Positions 37,278-49,745 of a stretch of 64,000 nucleotides of DNA are shown one piece after another. The notes beneath the pieces were generated by a model. The model did not search any database, was not told the DNA's origin, and was given only the letters and a program-made list of their open reading frames with translations. Positions within the stretch are counted from its first letter, which is position 1; every line of letters begins with the position of its first letter. The stretch covers positions 6,896,501 through 6,960,500 of the forward strand of contig CM072877.1 in assembly GCA_036937835.1 (NCBI GenBank). Reading direction: 5' to 3'. This DNA comes from Pampus argenteus. Taxonomy: Eukaryota > Chordata > Actinopteri > Scombriformes > Stromateidae. The position numbers were made by a program, and so were the translations under genes.

Positions 37278-40200
37278 TCAGATGTAATCCAGAATTTCTG
37301 TCTCCATCTCATTTTCACTTCCCTCTGATGGCTGAAATTCATCATCTTCATCTTCCTCTTCATCCTCCTCCTCCTCCTCTGCATCCAAATCTCTCGCTGG
37401 GAGTTTTAAACCCAGGCCTCTGCGCCTGCGCTTCTTAGGGATTTCTGGCAATGCTGGGGAAGAGAAATAACAAGGCTAAAAGTATGAAAGCCACCAGGCT
37501 AATGACATTGAGAAAGTTTGTGAGAGAGGAGTCAACTCTGAAGTAGGGCAGGATATTTGCTCTATATATAACACCAGCCCCTTGGTCACACTTTTGACCA
37601 TGTTGTGGCTACAGTAAGAGAAAAGTGAAATATCAGTCTGAGTCGTTCATCTGTGGTCACACACGTACTGTAGGGATCACAAAGCGGGCGTGGTGTGTAT
37701 GATCCACAATGCAAACACTGGCCATTCTTTGTGAAAGATGTTTTCCCTTACATGTTTTCTGTGCTCGGATGACGTTCTTGATCATGGCTGAGATTAAGTC
37801 CCTCAGTTTGTCGGTGGTGCCGAGAAGACACCAGCCGTCCCGCTCATCACATACTTCCTCTTTACCGCTGTTCTGCTCAATCACCTGCTGGACACTGGAG
37901 ACACACCCGAATACAGCAAGAGGGACAAATGTCAATGTTCATTATAAGAATTACGAATGATTTGACACCACTTATCCACAGCACAATGTACCTTTCCACA
38001 TCCAAGTCACAGAGCTGATAAAACATCTGTCTGTGAGGGGGCAGCATGCCCTCTCTGAAAATGTAGGATGAATCCTGTGGAGAGGAAACAAGGGTCAGGT
38101 ATCAATAAGATTCTGTATCATGAAAGCGTTTCCATGACTACTCCAGAAGATAATTTTAGACTTTTCTCAGAACAGATGAGACATTAGTCCCCGACATTTT
38201 AATCTATAGGTTCAAGGTGTTTAAGATATAAAATCCTGGACCTTCACTGACCTTCAGTCGGTATGTGACTGGGACTAGATCTCGACTGCTGCTCGTACCC
38301 TCCTGAGCTGAAAGTTCCATCACACTCGCTGGCTGAGGACCTGGAGGAAAACAATGCAGTAGTTTATGCAATATGTTGTCAGTTTGCCATGGCAACTACA
38401 ACAGGACAGCGGAGATTACTGATGACTTGTTACAGGCGTCAAATTTACATGCATTGTAGTAATCTGGTTACTGTAAATCAATGTTTACATCCAGGTCAGG
38501 AATCAAATTTCTCTCCAACCTTTGACTGTATTTTAGAAGCATTTTTAACTGCTGTAGTGCGTTTTGATTTTTCATTTTTTGTGCACAGCTATTCTCTGTC
38601 TTCATTTTACCTTTAAGTAAAAAAAAAAAATCTTCAGCTGGTGAAACCTACTTGTTTAGACTTGCAGAGTGTTACCGAGTGTGAATTTCAGTTTGAGTGG
38701 AATTATTTTTAATATGCATGTGTTCAATAGCGTAATTATATCTCCTTTCAATCCTGCTGCTTTGCTGTCATACTTGGTCTTTTCCTTTCTAAAGTGTTTG
38801 TCAGTCACATGTTGACGTGTGAGAAGCAGATTAGAAACCTGTTAACTGTATGAATGACCAGGAAAATTAGCTTTTTCCAAGAGAGATCTTGGAAATCCCC
38901 TCCTGCTATTATGGGAACTGGTTTCTTGTTTACATGACATTTAGAAAACCATGTTGTGCACGTAGACTAAAGCCCCTTCACCTACTTTGTTCATAGTAAA
39001 TGTAAATTTTCTGCTTTTTTTTCTTTTTTTTTTTAAATGTAGTCCCGATATCTCAGGAAAACAATCTTGTGAAAAAGCAAGAATAGTTTTGAATCACCTA
39101 CACTGATTCAGTTTCTTGAGGTCAAAAGTGAAATAAGCCGTCTTTTTTTTTTCTCCAAAATGTTTAATGAAAGTTTGACAGATTTGTCTCTTTGCTGAGC
39201 CGGTTTGCTGTGAGCTTCTGGTAAGAACTTACTTTTATCTTTTGAACCGATTTTGAGCTGCATTTTTAAATACAACACAGCTGTTAATGTTACTATTCTC
39301 CTACTATGACAAGGCCTGTTGACTTCTGTGTCATATAAATAAATAAATCCAAATAAATTCACCTACTCACCAGCTTTGTTAAATGTGATTGGCAGACTGT
39401 AGTTAAGGGCACTCCTCTTTGCTTTCACTGGCATGTCAGATAGTGAATACCCTGAGAGTAGGGAGAAAAAAAAAAGTAAACAGTAAGTTTCGATAGACAA
39501 GTTATAACTTTTCATTAATACTATGATATCATGCTGAGGAAAAGTTTCACGGAAGATGCTGAATATATGTTAATAAACCCAATTCGCAGCGCTTCATTTT
39601 TATTTACCTGTAGCCTGGGAACCAGACATGTTTTATTTGTTCTGTCAGATATATCTGGTCCCCCTCCCATTCAAACTGATCTCCAGGCAGCCTGGTGCGA
39701 GTCAGGCTAATCTCAACTGTTTAACTAACATGCATCTTTGAGCGCCACTGAGGCATTTTCTAAAAAAAAAAAATCGAGACTAGTTCACATTTGCAAGTTG
39801 GTCTTTCAAACAATCAGAAAGAAAAAGCTGTCCTGTCTTGCCTCAGGCTCTTACCGTGCTTGGTGCTGCAGCGGATCCTGAAGTCCAGCATCTGGTATTT
39901 TTTGGACTCTGTGCTCTTTCGTGGGTCGTAGCCAAGCCTCACCCACAGACTTCTCCAAGGTCCTGTCACCTACAAAAGTCAATTTGATGTTAAGTTTACA
40001 TTTGGGCAGGAATGAATGTGGATTCTCACCTTCACGTTAAATTATTTTTAAAATTCTTTAATAATTATTCTATTACAGCAGACTGTATAAATCACTCTAT
40101 AAATATACAGACACTGAGTGAGTTACTTTTTTTTTTTTTTTTACACACAGGTTCCTGCTTTCGTGTCTGTGTACCTGCCGAATGTACTGTGGATACATAG

Positions 40201-42936
40201 CTTGTTTATGTATATGTATTATATTAGGATGTATAACAATCCTCATACTTGTTCATATAACTTTGTTGTAGCTGTTGCAATCTTTACCGACTCCCTGCAT
40301 GTTTCTGTTGGGCTACGTCCATGCAACATAAATAGAAAAAGTGTACCTATTAGTCCTTTTTTATTTTTATTTAAGTTTATCTTGTACATCCAAACAATAT
40401 CAGAGACGTTGCATTTAACAGCATTTAGTTTTTTTCCTATGAAATACACTCACCATGTAGTAGGCGTAGACAGGCAGCAGCAGTTTCAGTTTATCAGGAT
40501 GAATGTTGATGTTGGCCTTGACTGCATTTCGTGACCAGATGGGACGGCTCTCAAACATCTAGATAGATAAAATAAAGGCCTTGAGAATGATAGCGAGTTA
40601 TATATAAGTTATTAAAGGTACCCTGTAGAGTTTCTGACCACTAGTGGTGCTAGAGGGCAATGTTTTTACAAATGGGTCCATGTTTTGTTTGGACACAGGT
40701 GACTTTATTCCACTGATCTACAGGTTGCGATAAAGCGCCAAGACGTACAGCAATGCACCGGCAAATGCAGGAAAGAAGACTGCAAGCTGGCAACCATGGA
40801 TGTAAAACAATACAGGTTTCAAAATTTACCTAAAATAAAACTGGCTTTGTAAATCTTGTACTAAGAAAGAAATGCATCCAATACATTTGTTGGACCTTAA
40901 GGACACACCGTGTGTTTTGGTGAGAAAAAACACTGAATATAAAGATAAGAAAATTCCACAGGGTGCCTTTAAGACGTGTTAGGTAATAAGACTGCATATT
41001 TACCTATGATTTACCTGACATACAATACTACATTTTTCAAGACAACGGTAAATCAGTATGCACAACAAAAGAAAACAAATTTAAAAAAACTAGTCCTGTT
41101 GTGAACAAAACGGAACAGATTTGGATTTAAAATAATATTTATAATCATAATAACCATCACTATTTCTCAGAATACAAGGTGACATCTTTATATTTTTTTG
41201 TCTGACCAACAGTCTGAAATCTAAAGATACTTAAATTATAATTCATTTAAATCTATGATAGGCAGGAAATCATTTCTGCTTGATAAATGACTTAAACAGG
41301 CTAATTTACTTTTATTTTGGAGTTCACTATTTTCTAATTTCTACCTAATGAGTCCTTGTAATGTGGTTTAGCTCATACGTATGTCTTTATCTAATGGGCC
41401 CCTCCTGCTGTCAGGCCTTGCATCAGAGTGCCTCGGGTTTCTTTATATTATTCCTTGCATTATTACACTAGTGACCGTAGCAATCGGACGGTGTGTTGTG
41501 CTTCCAGCATCCAGCGCCCACGATTTCAAAAAGCAGACATACCCTAGTCAATTGTTCTTCTGCCTGTTTGTCGCGCTCCTTCATGCAGACCCGCGTCCAG
41601 TTGACCTTGGCCGCCTCGAGGCACTCGGTGGGCACAGTGGGTTCAGTGAAGCTGACAAAAATGGCGTTGTGAGGCCGGCGGGCGCGATTCAACCCGATGA
41701 TGTTCTTGTTAAGGGTCACTTGGCTGTGAACAGAAAGGAGGAGAAATATTATAAAGATCTATTGACAAGATACATAAGCAGCATGATGAAATTAAAATAT
41801 ATACCAGAAAACCTGCAGAATAATCCACTTTTCTGCCTGTATGAATTATGGTCAAATCAATGTTCTAATTAAAACATGTAGTCTGCTATTTCCCACAGAG
41901 ACCTTGCTGACTTCTGATGAATGTCAGGCCGGTAGAAATAATCCACGGGAGTGTCGAGGCGTGAGAAGATGGCCGGGGGAAGAAAGTAAGGCATGGGCTT
42001 CTCGAAGAACTCCTGATTCTCGGATTTGCGGAGGATGATTTTGTCGTATAAAGAAGTGTCTTTTCCGTTTTCCGAATGCACAGCGAGACACTGAAAGTCT
42101 GCCAGTCCTGCAGAGAACAAACACGTAGAACCAACCTCAGCTCTTAATTTAGTCATTTTATTCTGATGTTTAAACTGTGTGTCTATGATAGAGACAAGGA
42201 TGTGGTTTTTAAATATATTCCTTTAAATCAAACCTTGGAATTTGTACGTTGTTCCTATGACTCCGAGCACATCCATGTGGATCTCAGCCTCGTTGGGGTC
42301 ACTTTTTCTCACTCGCCGTCGCACCCTGAGGAGGAGGTTGTTGGAGGAGAAGCGGTTTCCACACAGAGAATGACAGAAAGGGTCCTGAGGTCGGTAACGC
42401 AGCTCAAGCCGCCGGTTGGGGTGAGCAAAGGTCTGTGAGATTCACAAGAAATGCAGACAGGTGTCAGATCAGACAGTAATCTACTCATAAAACATAAGAC
42501 TTTATAGAAAACTAAGATTTCCAGCTCCTCAAACGTGTGTTTTCTGATTTCCTACTATCTTTTATTCAACTCCCATCATTCTGATGAACTGATTGATCAC
42601 AGGTACAACTGATGAGCATCACCACTGTTAGTTAGGGGACACATTTAGGGGGGGGCACGGTCGATAATAAACGCTACAACACGCTCTGCTTACTTTGGAC
42701 ACTGCTTGTTCACCACCGAGAGTGTCCAGCATCTTGTTGACATTCCTGACCACCGCCGGATACTCCACACACATCAGCTTCTTGTCCTGCAGCTCCACTG
42801 TGGACGAGTTGCCGGGAACATCTTCAGTCTGACCGGAAAGAGTCAGCTCTCTCAGGGTGATGTCCAGCTTTGTTATGGAGCATCTTTGCTTCCCCTCCTT
42901 GGGATCCGCCATTATGTTTTTTACGTTTGTTGCCAT
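37278..42936 (-). CDS. gtf3c5: General transcription factor IIIC subunit 5 (TFIIIC63)
   Basis: Eleven coding exons on the minus strand: 42694-42936, 42234-42432, 41903-42107, 41543-41723, 40454-40558, 39855-39969, 39371-39451, 38252-38340, 37992-38074, 37752-37894 and 37278-37453. They total 1,620 bases (539 residues), with all phases consistent. Diagnostic stretches are CVEYPAVVRNVNKML, FSRLDTPVDYFYRP, GLNRARRPHNAIF, RPIWSRNAVKANI, GPWRSLWVRLGYDPRK and the end SEGSENEMETEILDYI, after a Glu/Asp-rich run at about residues 500-520. TFIIIC recognises the A and B boxes of tRNA and related genes and recruits TFIIIB and RNA polymerase III in the nucleus; this subunit belongs to the A-box-contacting tauA half. 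The N-terminus is longer than in human. A later ATG at codon 9 (MADPKEGKQ) is a possible alternative start. Confidence 0.95.
40612..40972. mobile_element. Short TIR element (MITE-like) in gtf3c5 intron 4
   Basis: The left end TTAAAGGTACCCTGTAGAG and the right end GGGTGCCTTTAA (inverted) form terminal repeats of about 18 bases around roughly 360 bases with no transposase. Internal 'GACCACTAGTGGTGCTAGAG' also resembles a frequent teleost MITE. It lies between exons 4 and 5 of gtf3c5. Confidence 0.6.
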
Positions 42937-45924
42937 GTATTTAAGCGGGCTCAGTGAGCAGATAAACCCTAAACCGTGTATGACAAACGTTCACTAGCTA
43001 GCTACAGCCGCGCGAATGCGTGTCCAACTGCAAAATAACGCCGGGTGGAAACGTTAGTGAACACATGTAGTTCCGCCGTCATTTATTCCGAGGTTATTTA
43101 TTTATTTATTTTTTCTTATTCTTATTTTTACCTCTGTCTGAAGTCACGAAATGCATGCTGATGCTTGCATTTAACTACTATATTCTTCTTTTCTATATAC
43201 TATTTTATTTATCTTGAATGCTACTTTGCTGAATTGTGCTGTTTTTATTATGAAAATAACATATCATAATACTGTTCTCCATTGTCTCCTGACTCTTCCA
43301 TTGTATTTTTTTCTTGTATTTGCAATTTAAAAAAATAAAAATATAATAATTGTTACAATAAAGTGTGTATCTACTGAAAATCAAAGCGCTGCTGTCGTGC
43401 AGCTTTTGACCACACGATGGCGTTGTGAAACCAAACAAAATACAGCCAATTAAGGAAATGATCCGGCTGTGGTAACATCATCAAACCTCCATCAAAGTCA
43501 AACAACATAAGTAACTGAATTCTAGTCTAGTCTATCTGAATTAACCCTTATGATGTATAAGTGTTTCACATTGGATGACTGGACATGTTAAATGCCACTA
43601 AAAGTCATTTTGTATTGTCAGAAGGCCCCATCCCATCCTCTGTTGTCAGAAGGACTTTAAGCAAAAGCAAAGAGGATTTGCGTGCTGTCCCTCCCTGAAA
43701 TTGTCAACAGACTGTCATCCCCTCAGAGAAGAAGGAAGAAGAAGGAAACAGTTGTGTCTGTTTACCGAGTTATTTAAGATGCAGTTAAATATAAGAAATT
43801 ATAATGTGATGTGACACTGTGTTTACTTTTATTCTAGTTAGTCTTCTTTCATGTCTTTGTCTTCTTCGAGCCTTTAAGGGATTATAAGGTTTAGCACTGG
43901 ATTTTTAACAATGTTTGTTATACTCCTCCCTTTTTTTTTTTTACTTTTTCTGATTCACCTTCGTTCGAGCTGCAGTATAAGTTGAACATTTTGCTTATAA
44001 TGTCATGTCAGATGTCTGTGTCTGGGATGTATGTAGCCGAGAGTGTGAAACGTCCGAAACGTCTGCTGGATTGGTGCATTCGTGTGCAATTGGAGAGGTT
44101 CGCTGAATGTTAACTTGTAGTATCAAACGTTTTAAAACCCAATTTCATTTGTGTGTCCGTGCAGGGAAACATCTTGGACATGTTTAGCCTAAGAGACGAG
44201 AAGCAGTAAATCTAACCCCAAGGCCAATATATCTTTACATGTAGAAATAGAAACATATACACACACACAGACAACAAGTTGACATTGTTGTTTAAAGTAC
44301 TGTAGGTGTATTAGACATTAAACAACAAGCACCGGGACAAGTGTTCTTATGCATTAGTTCAAAAGTTCAGTCCACATTTCTCTGAATAACATACGTAGCC
44401 ACTGGACATTTAAACAGAGCCATCATTAATGTTATCAGTGACACATGTGCTTTTCCTGCCTGTACCACTTTTAACGCTAATCCTCATTCGTTTCTCCGTT
44501 TGTTTTGTCATCTCGTTCTGTGTGTGTGTGTTCTGTTGCTCTTGCTTCATTTCACAGAAAACTTACAGCTGTATCAACTTTATGAACTCCATCAGGGCTT
44601 CAGTAAAAACAGTAACAGTCAGCCTGTACAGGACCATCAAAGTGAATGTAATGAAGCTCAGTGATAAGTGGGAGGGTCAGGAGGGGACACAAGGTGACTG
44701 AGACTCTGACTGACAATCTGTTGCGCGCTGTGGTGAAGTAAGGATTTTGATGATCTCTTTCTGTCTTTATTTTCTCTGGAGGGAGCGAGAGCTATGTTGG
44801 ATATTCGTCCGGCTCTTGGTGCTATCTCTGTTGAGGGCTTGTTTGCTCCTCCCTGCCTCTCTGATGGCCTGTTCCAGCCGTTAGTGTGTGTGGAGGATAT
44901 GATAACGTTATCAGAGAGCCTCCGCCGGCCCGGCTCACTCTGGAAGAGCCTGTTGCCCTCAGATTTCACCCTCTTTGCTCTCACTCAACACATCCCCTCT
45001 TTCCTGTCATCCCCATCTCTCAGCTTCTCTGCACATTCACCGTTTGGACCTGCTACTGGCTGTTTGTCAGTTGGAGAGGCAATCTGTATCCGGAAGTGTG
45101 ATGTAGACATTAGGCCACTCCCACAAGGCCTAATCACTTTATGTAGGCAAAACCAAAGATTTTTATCAATGAATGCTTTCATTGCACTCTAGTAATTTAT
45201 TCCAGAAATGTCTCTGATATGATACTTCACCCAGGAGTGTAATACAACCTCATCAGCATTACATTTTTTATTACATGGAACTAGACCAGGTAGCACTCAA
45301 TTATTATATTTCCCTGTATTAATTGAATAATTGTTAGATACCTGAAACATTGAAATCATACATTAAATCATATGTAAAAAAATAAAAATAAAAAAATAAA
45401 CTAAAAAAAACCCCAAAGAAATAAATCTGGTTTAGCATAAATGTTTTTCTGCCTTAGGTTCACAAATTGACAACGACCAGGTGAACATATAAACAATCCT
45501 GCTGACCTTTAAAAAGATCCTGCTTAATGTGCTTTCACTGTTAATGACTGGGGACAAAATACACACATACACAATATATTCAAAAGTGTAAAGTTGAAAG
45601 ATAACTGCTTGATATGGCTCACTGAGCTGAAGCTTTATGTTACCTTAAAAAAAAAAAAAAAGAAAAAAAAGAAACGTTTGTGGAGTTTGGCTCCCGTCAT
45701 TTACATAAGAGGCATATCAGGAAGGGACCAGTATGAACAGCGAGCAAAAATCTACTTCAATGTTCATACAGACTTATCCTTTAATCATCTCATGAATAGG
45801 TTAGGAACCACTGCAGTACACTGTCTGTGACAATGGGAAATATACTGCTAAAAAAAGACTCATTGGTTGGCCTATTTTTTTGTTTGTTTGTTTTTATTAG
45901 AGAATTTTGACAAGGAATCAAAGG

Positions 45925-46035
45925 AGTCAAGTCAATTTTTATTTATATACCTAACAATTCCCCCATAAGCACGCATTTGGTGACGGCAGGAAGAAACGTG
46001 GTGGCCGATCATCTGCCCTGATGGGTTTATATTCC
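45925..46035 (+). mobile_element. Possible interspersed-repeat tail
   Basis: GTCAAGTCAATTTTTATTTA followed by GCATTTGGTGACGGCAGGAAGAAAC and ATCTGCCCTGA resembles the tail of a common teleost LINE-type repeat. Degraded; judged by eye. Confidence 0.35.
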
Positions 46036-47395
46036 AGGGATGCCCCACACGGTTTACATCCAAGTCTACTGAGCAACTCCTGCCACTGTGTGTTTACATG
46101 ACATCCATAATTTCTGGTGTCATGACATATTTTAGTTGCACGCCACACACTATTGTGAATAAAGGAATATTTTTTCTGCAACAAAATAAAAACACATCTA
46201 AATAGGGCCTTTTACTGGTAACTTGACAGCAGGTTGTGTTGACTGTTGACTGTAAGACAGAAACAGCATCCGCAGGAAATGCTGATCTATTTTTTCCCAC
46301 TCGTACAACACTTTGTAGGCGTGACCTTCTGTGTAGGCTAGGCTAGTTATCATCACACTTATCTGTGGGTAGGCAGGACATGCTGGACCACAACACAGCG
46401 CCTGTAGCAATCAAACAGTATTACACACTCCAACAGTGAGTGACAGCAGCGGATGTGGTCATGACGTCCGGTCATGAAGAGGAAATCTGCTGACTGCTGC
46501 TGTTTATTTTTCTATTTGGATAATTGTATCTGTTTTTTTTTTCTTTGAGTGATGGATAGCCGCCATGTGCTTATAGTTATGATTCAAGAGAAATTTTTTT
46601 TTTTTTATTAATAATTCAATGTGTTTGTTCAGTCTCCCTCCCAATAACAAAATAACAATACAATAACTGTTTTCAACATCCATTCTGTTGATTAAAGGTT
46701 ATATCCTCAGTCGATCGTTTTACATTCACCTAATGCCAAATTGTGTTTATCAACAATATTCTTCTCTTTTTTTTTATATATATATATATATTTATATGTA
46801 GCTATATATTTTGGGTCTATTCCCCATACTGCTGAAACAGAATATTTCCTTTTGTTTGACGTATTAAAGGTATTATCATCTAATTTAATTGTATTTAAAG
46901 ACGAGAAAGTTTATGCATTTATTTAAAAAAAATTTCCCCTGATTTGACAAAAAACAAGACCCTAAAAGCAGCTTCTTATCAGAAGCATATAGCACCTTGC
47001 TGCTTCTTCTATCCAATGCATTATCTCATGAAGGAGAGGACAGTTTTTCTGATTTACAGCCAAATCATTTGAATCATTTGAATCACCTGACAGGTGCAAC
47101 ACAGAAAGAATCTGGGCCCTACAGCCGTATAAGTGATTTTTCTTTACGTGTAAACCCCAAAACAGTTGGAGATATGAGGTGGAACACGCGGCCTGCTTAG
47201 TGACAGCTATCTTACAGTGTGGCCCTTCTCAGATATCTCTCACTCTCTCTTCCATGAATGTGTCACCAGCGGTGCCTCAGGCAAGTTCAGCCATCCTTCC
47301 ATCCAGCAGTGTTTCCACAGAACCGGCCCAGGTTCATTTGCATAGAACAAATTTGCAAGACAAATTCATCTCTGTGCTCCATCTCTTTGCCTGGT

Positions 47396-47401
47396 ATGTG
47401 T

Positions 47402-47434
<33 letters not shown>
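47396..47434. repeat. (GT)n microsatellite
   Basis: Interrupted GT/GA start, then about 14 GT units. It creates spurious Val-Cys and Thr-His frames. Confidence 0.95.
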
Positions 47435-48124
47435 GTGTCTGTCAGATAGAGAGACAGACAGAGCAGCATTTGGATTGAAGTGTGTCAGTTTTGGGAAATA
47501 GCACAAATGTTGTAAATGTGTTGGTTGGCCTTTGCTAGATGGAACAGATTTGGTAGTTTCTGTCTTTGTTTCCCCGTCACTGTGTTTTCCTTTATATCTG
47601 CTACACTTAAATATATATACATTCAAATATAGGCTATATATATACATATATATATATGAAAAACCTTCAGACCCTTTTCCCTGACCATTCCCAGCTGAAG
47701 ATTTTATGAGAGTTGAACAGTTAATCAGGTAAATTTCAGGTTACCACAACCCCCCCAGGCAACACAGATATGCAAATAAATGAGGGCTGGATAACCGCAT
47801 AAACACCTTCAGCAGAGTCCTCATCTGCTATTTTGTCTGTCATCCATGTAAAAACAATAAATCAAAATGACTCTACTGCATAAAGCCTTTCATACCTGTA
47901 CACCTGTATGCTGAAGGAATGGGCCTGCGTGCTTTTCTTCCGTTTCCTTTTCTCACGTTTTTCCCCAGGCACACACCCCCACCCCCCCAGCAGCCCCACC
48001 CTTTCAGGACCCATGTCCTGTTTGTTTTGTCCCACCCAACGTGATCCTCCGTGTCTCTCTTCTGTCAATTACCTGTGTCGGATTTTGATTTGCTCTCTCT
48101 CTTTCCTCGCACCAGGATGCAGCC

Positions 48125-48150
48125 GCAGCAGCAGCAGCAGCAGCAGCAGG
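48125..48150. repeat. (CAG)n trinucleotide run
   Basis: About eight CAG units in the gtf3c5-gfi1b spacer, not inside a supported coding frame. Confidence 0.9.
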
Positions 48151-49682
48151 TCTAACTGTTATGCAACATTACAACGGACCCTGTTGCCCTGGTAATATCA
48201 ACAAATTTTGCATAAAGACCTCAGATTTGTTTGCCAGACAGTAAGTCTTTGTGTTGTGTTACGTTCCCACACTGATTTCTGCATAAGTCCCACTGAAATG
48301 CATAGGGCAGCAGAGGTGAATAAACCTTTGCACTTCTTATTATCTCATCTTCCAACTATTAGATATAATATCGATGATCTAAATCTGGGTTTTTTTTACC
48401 CAGATTAGGATCCATTAAGATGTACAAAATATATTGTTAATATGATGACACTCGGCAGTTGTCACTTCTTATCTTTAAAAAAAAAAAAAAAAACCATGTC
48501 TACAAACTCTGGTGATGTTCCATCCAGCTCTTATCAGATTTGCCAAGGCCAGGTGATGATCTGATTTGCCTCGAGCAGCTTAATGTCCTAACAGGTTTGC
48601 TGTTTGAGGAAGGAGTCTTCGTTAGAGCCGCCACTTGTTTGTTGAAGTTAAATCCAACAGGCTCGCTGGGTGTGGTGACGGTTGACTAAGTAATCAATCC
48701 CTTTTCCACAACCTCTTATTAATCCCTGTGTCCCATTCAACTCAATGGACTTTAAAGGCCAAGCAGTCACACTAGATGTATGACCAAAGGGTGTGTGGCC
48801 AAAATAAATTTTGATCTACCTGACAGTTTGTGCAATTCTGATTTTTTACTGAGATTATAGTAATATCGAGGGAGCTCCTGAGCATCAAATACAATGATAT
48901 ATCTCATATGACAACTGAGCAACTTTCATTCATCTGCTTTCAGGAACAGATATCTCTCTGGTCTTGGATTTGCATGGCGTTCCATGTATGTTATTTGAAT
49001 GCAGGACTCTACCATTTATACACTATATCTGGTTTTTTTCACCTGATGTAGTTATTCTACATCCTGCTCCGACAGGAAAATGACTCAGAAAAACACACAG
49101 AAAGAGCCAAACAGGGTGAAAAAGTGTGTTTACAGTGCTAGACAAACAGTATGAGTGTGTGTTGCCCTGCAGGTACGAGGGATTGTATATTGTATTTCAC
49201 TTTGCATGTCTTTATTCTAACAGAAAAGCCAAAGATTTTCCCACTCAGTTCACTCTTTATTTCAGCTGAAGACATTCATCACATCACACATACTGTACAG
49301 GCTTTAGCCTTTTTTTTTACACTGTTCAAGCACATTATAAATAAATTATAGGTAACTATAAGTAATGCTGTTCTCATTTTTGCTTCTTTTTTTTTAAATA
49401 ACAAAAGCCAAAGAAAAATACTTTCAAATCTAAAGGACATCAGCACATCTCCCACTGATCCACATGTAAACGCCTCTTGAAAGATTACTTCCAATATATT
49501 GAGTAAATATATTTTCATCTACTGACGCAGTTTCTTCATACAGAAGACATTATTCTGAAGTTTTAAATCGCCTTTCCGAACAGAATTAGATTTTTTCACG
49601 ACTTCCTTATTCTTGCACGTGTATTTTGAAAGGCCATCCAAAAAAACATACCAGATCTCCATATACGAATATCTTTTTTCTT

Positions 49683-49688
49683 TTTATT
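49683..49688 (-). terminator. Candidate poly(A) signal of gfi1b
   Basis: AATAAA on the minus strand about 58 bases past the stop codon at 49746-49748. Confidence 0.6.
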
Positions 49689-49745
49689 GAAAAACACTTG
49701 CTTCTGCTACGTTTGGGTTTATTTTCTCGTACATGCCGCCGTGCT

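Larger units (their letters stand above)
42937..49682. other. Gene-poor spacer between gtf3c5 and gfi1b
   Basis: The first ~150 bases should hold the gtf3c5 promoter (CG-rich GCCGCGCGAATGCG at about 43007). The remaining 6.5 kb has no exon chain I could support. It contains poly(A)/poly(T) runs, a repeat fragment near 45925-46035, a GT microsatellite and a CAG run. Its downstream position could include gfi1b regulatory DNA, but nothing specific was seen. Confidence 0.5.

Noticed and set aside
44794..45192. 132-codon frame between gtf3c5 and gfi1b
   Set aside because: Longest frame in the spacer, but composition and repeats of Leu/Pro/Ser suggest chance; there are no flanking splice-matched exons, and an antisense frame of similar length overlaps it.
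47179..47647. Frames with Val-Cys or Thr-His runs
   Set aside because: Products of the GT microsatellite.
48125..48150. CAG run as a polyglutamine coding exon
   Set aside because: The surrounding frame is short, stops soon on either side and does not join any supported exon.
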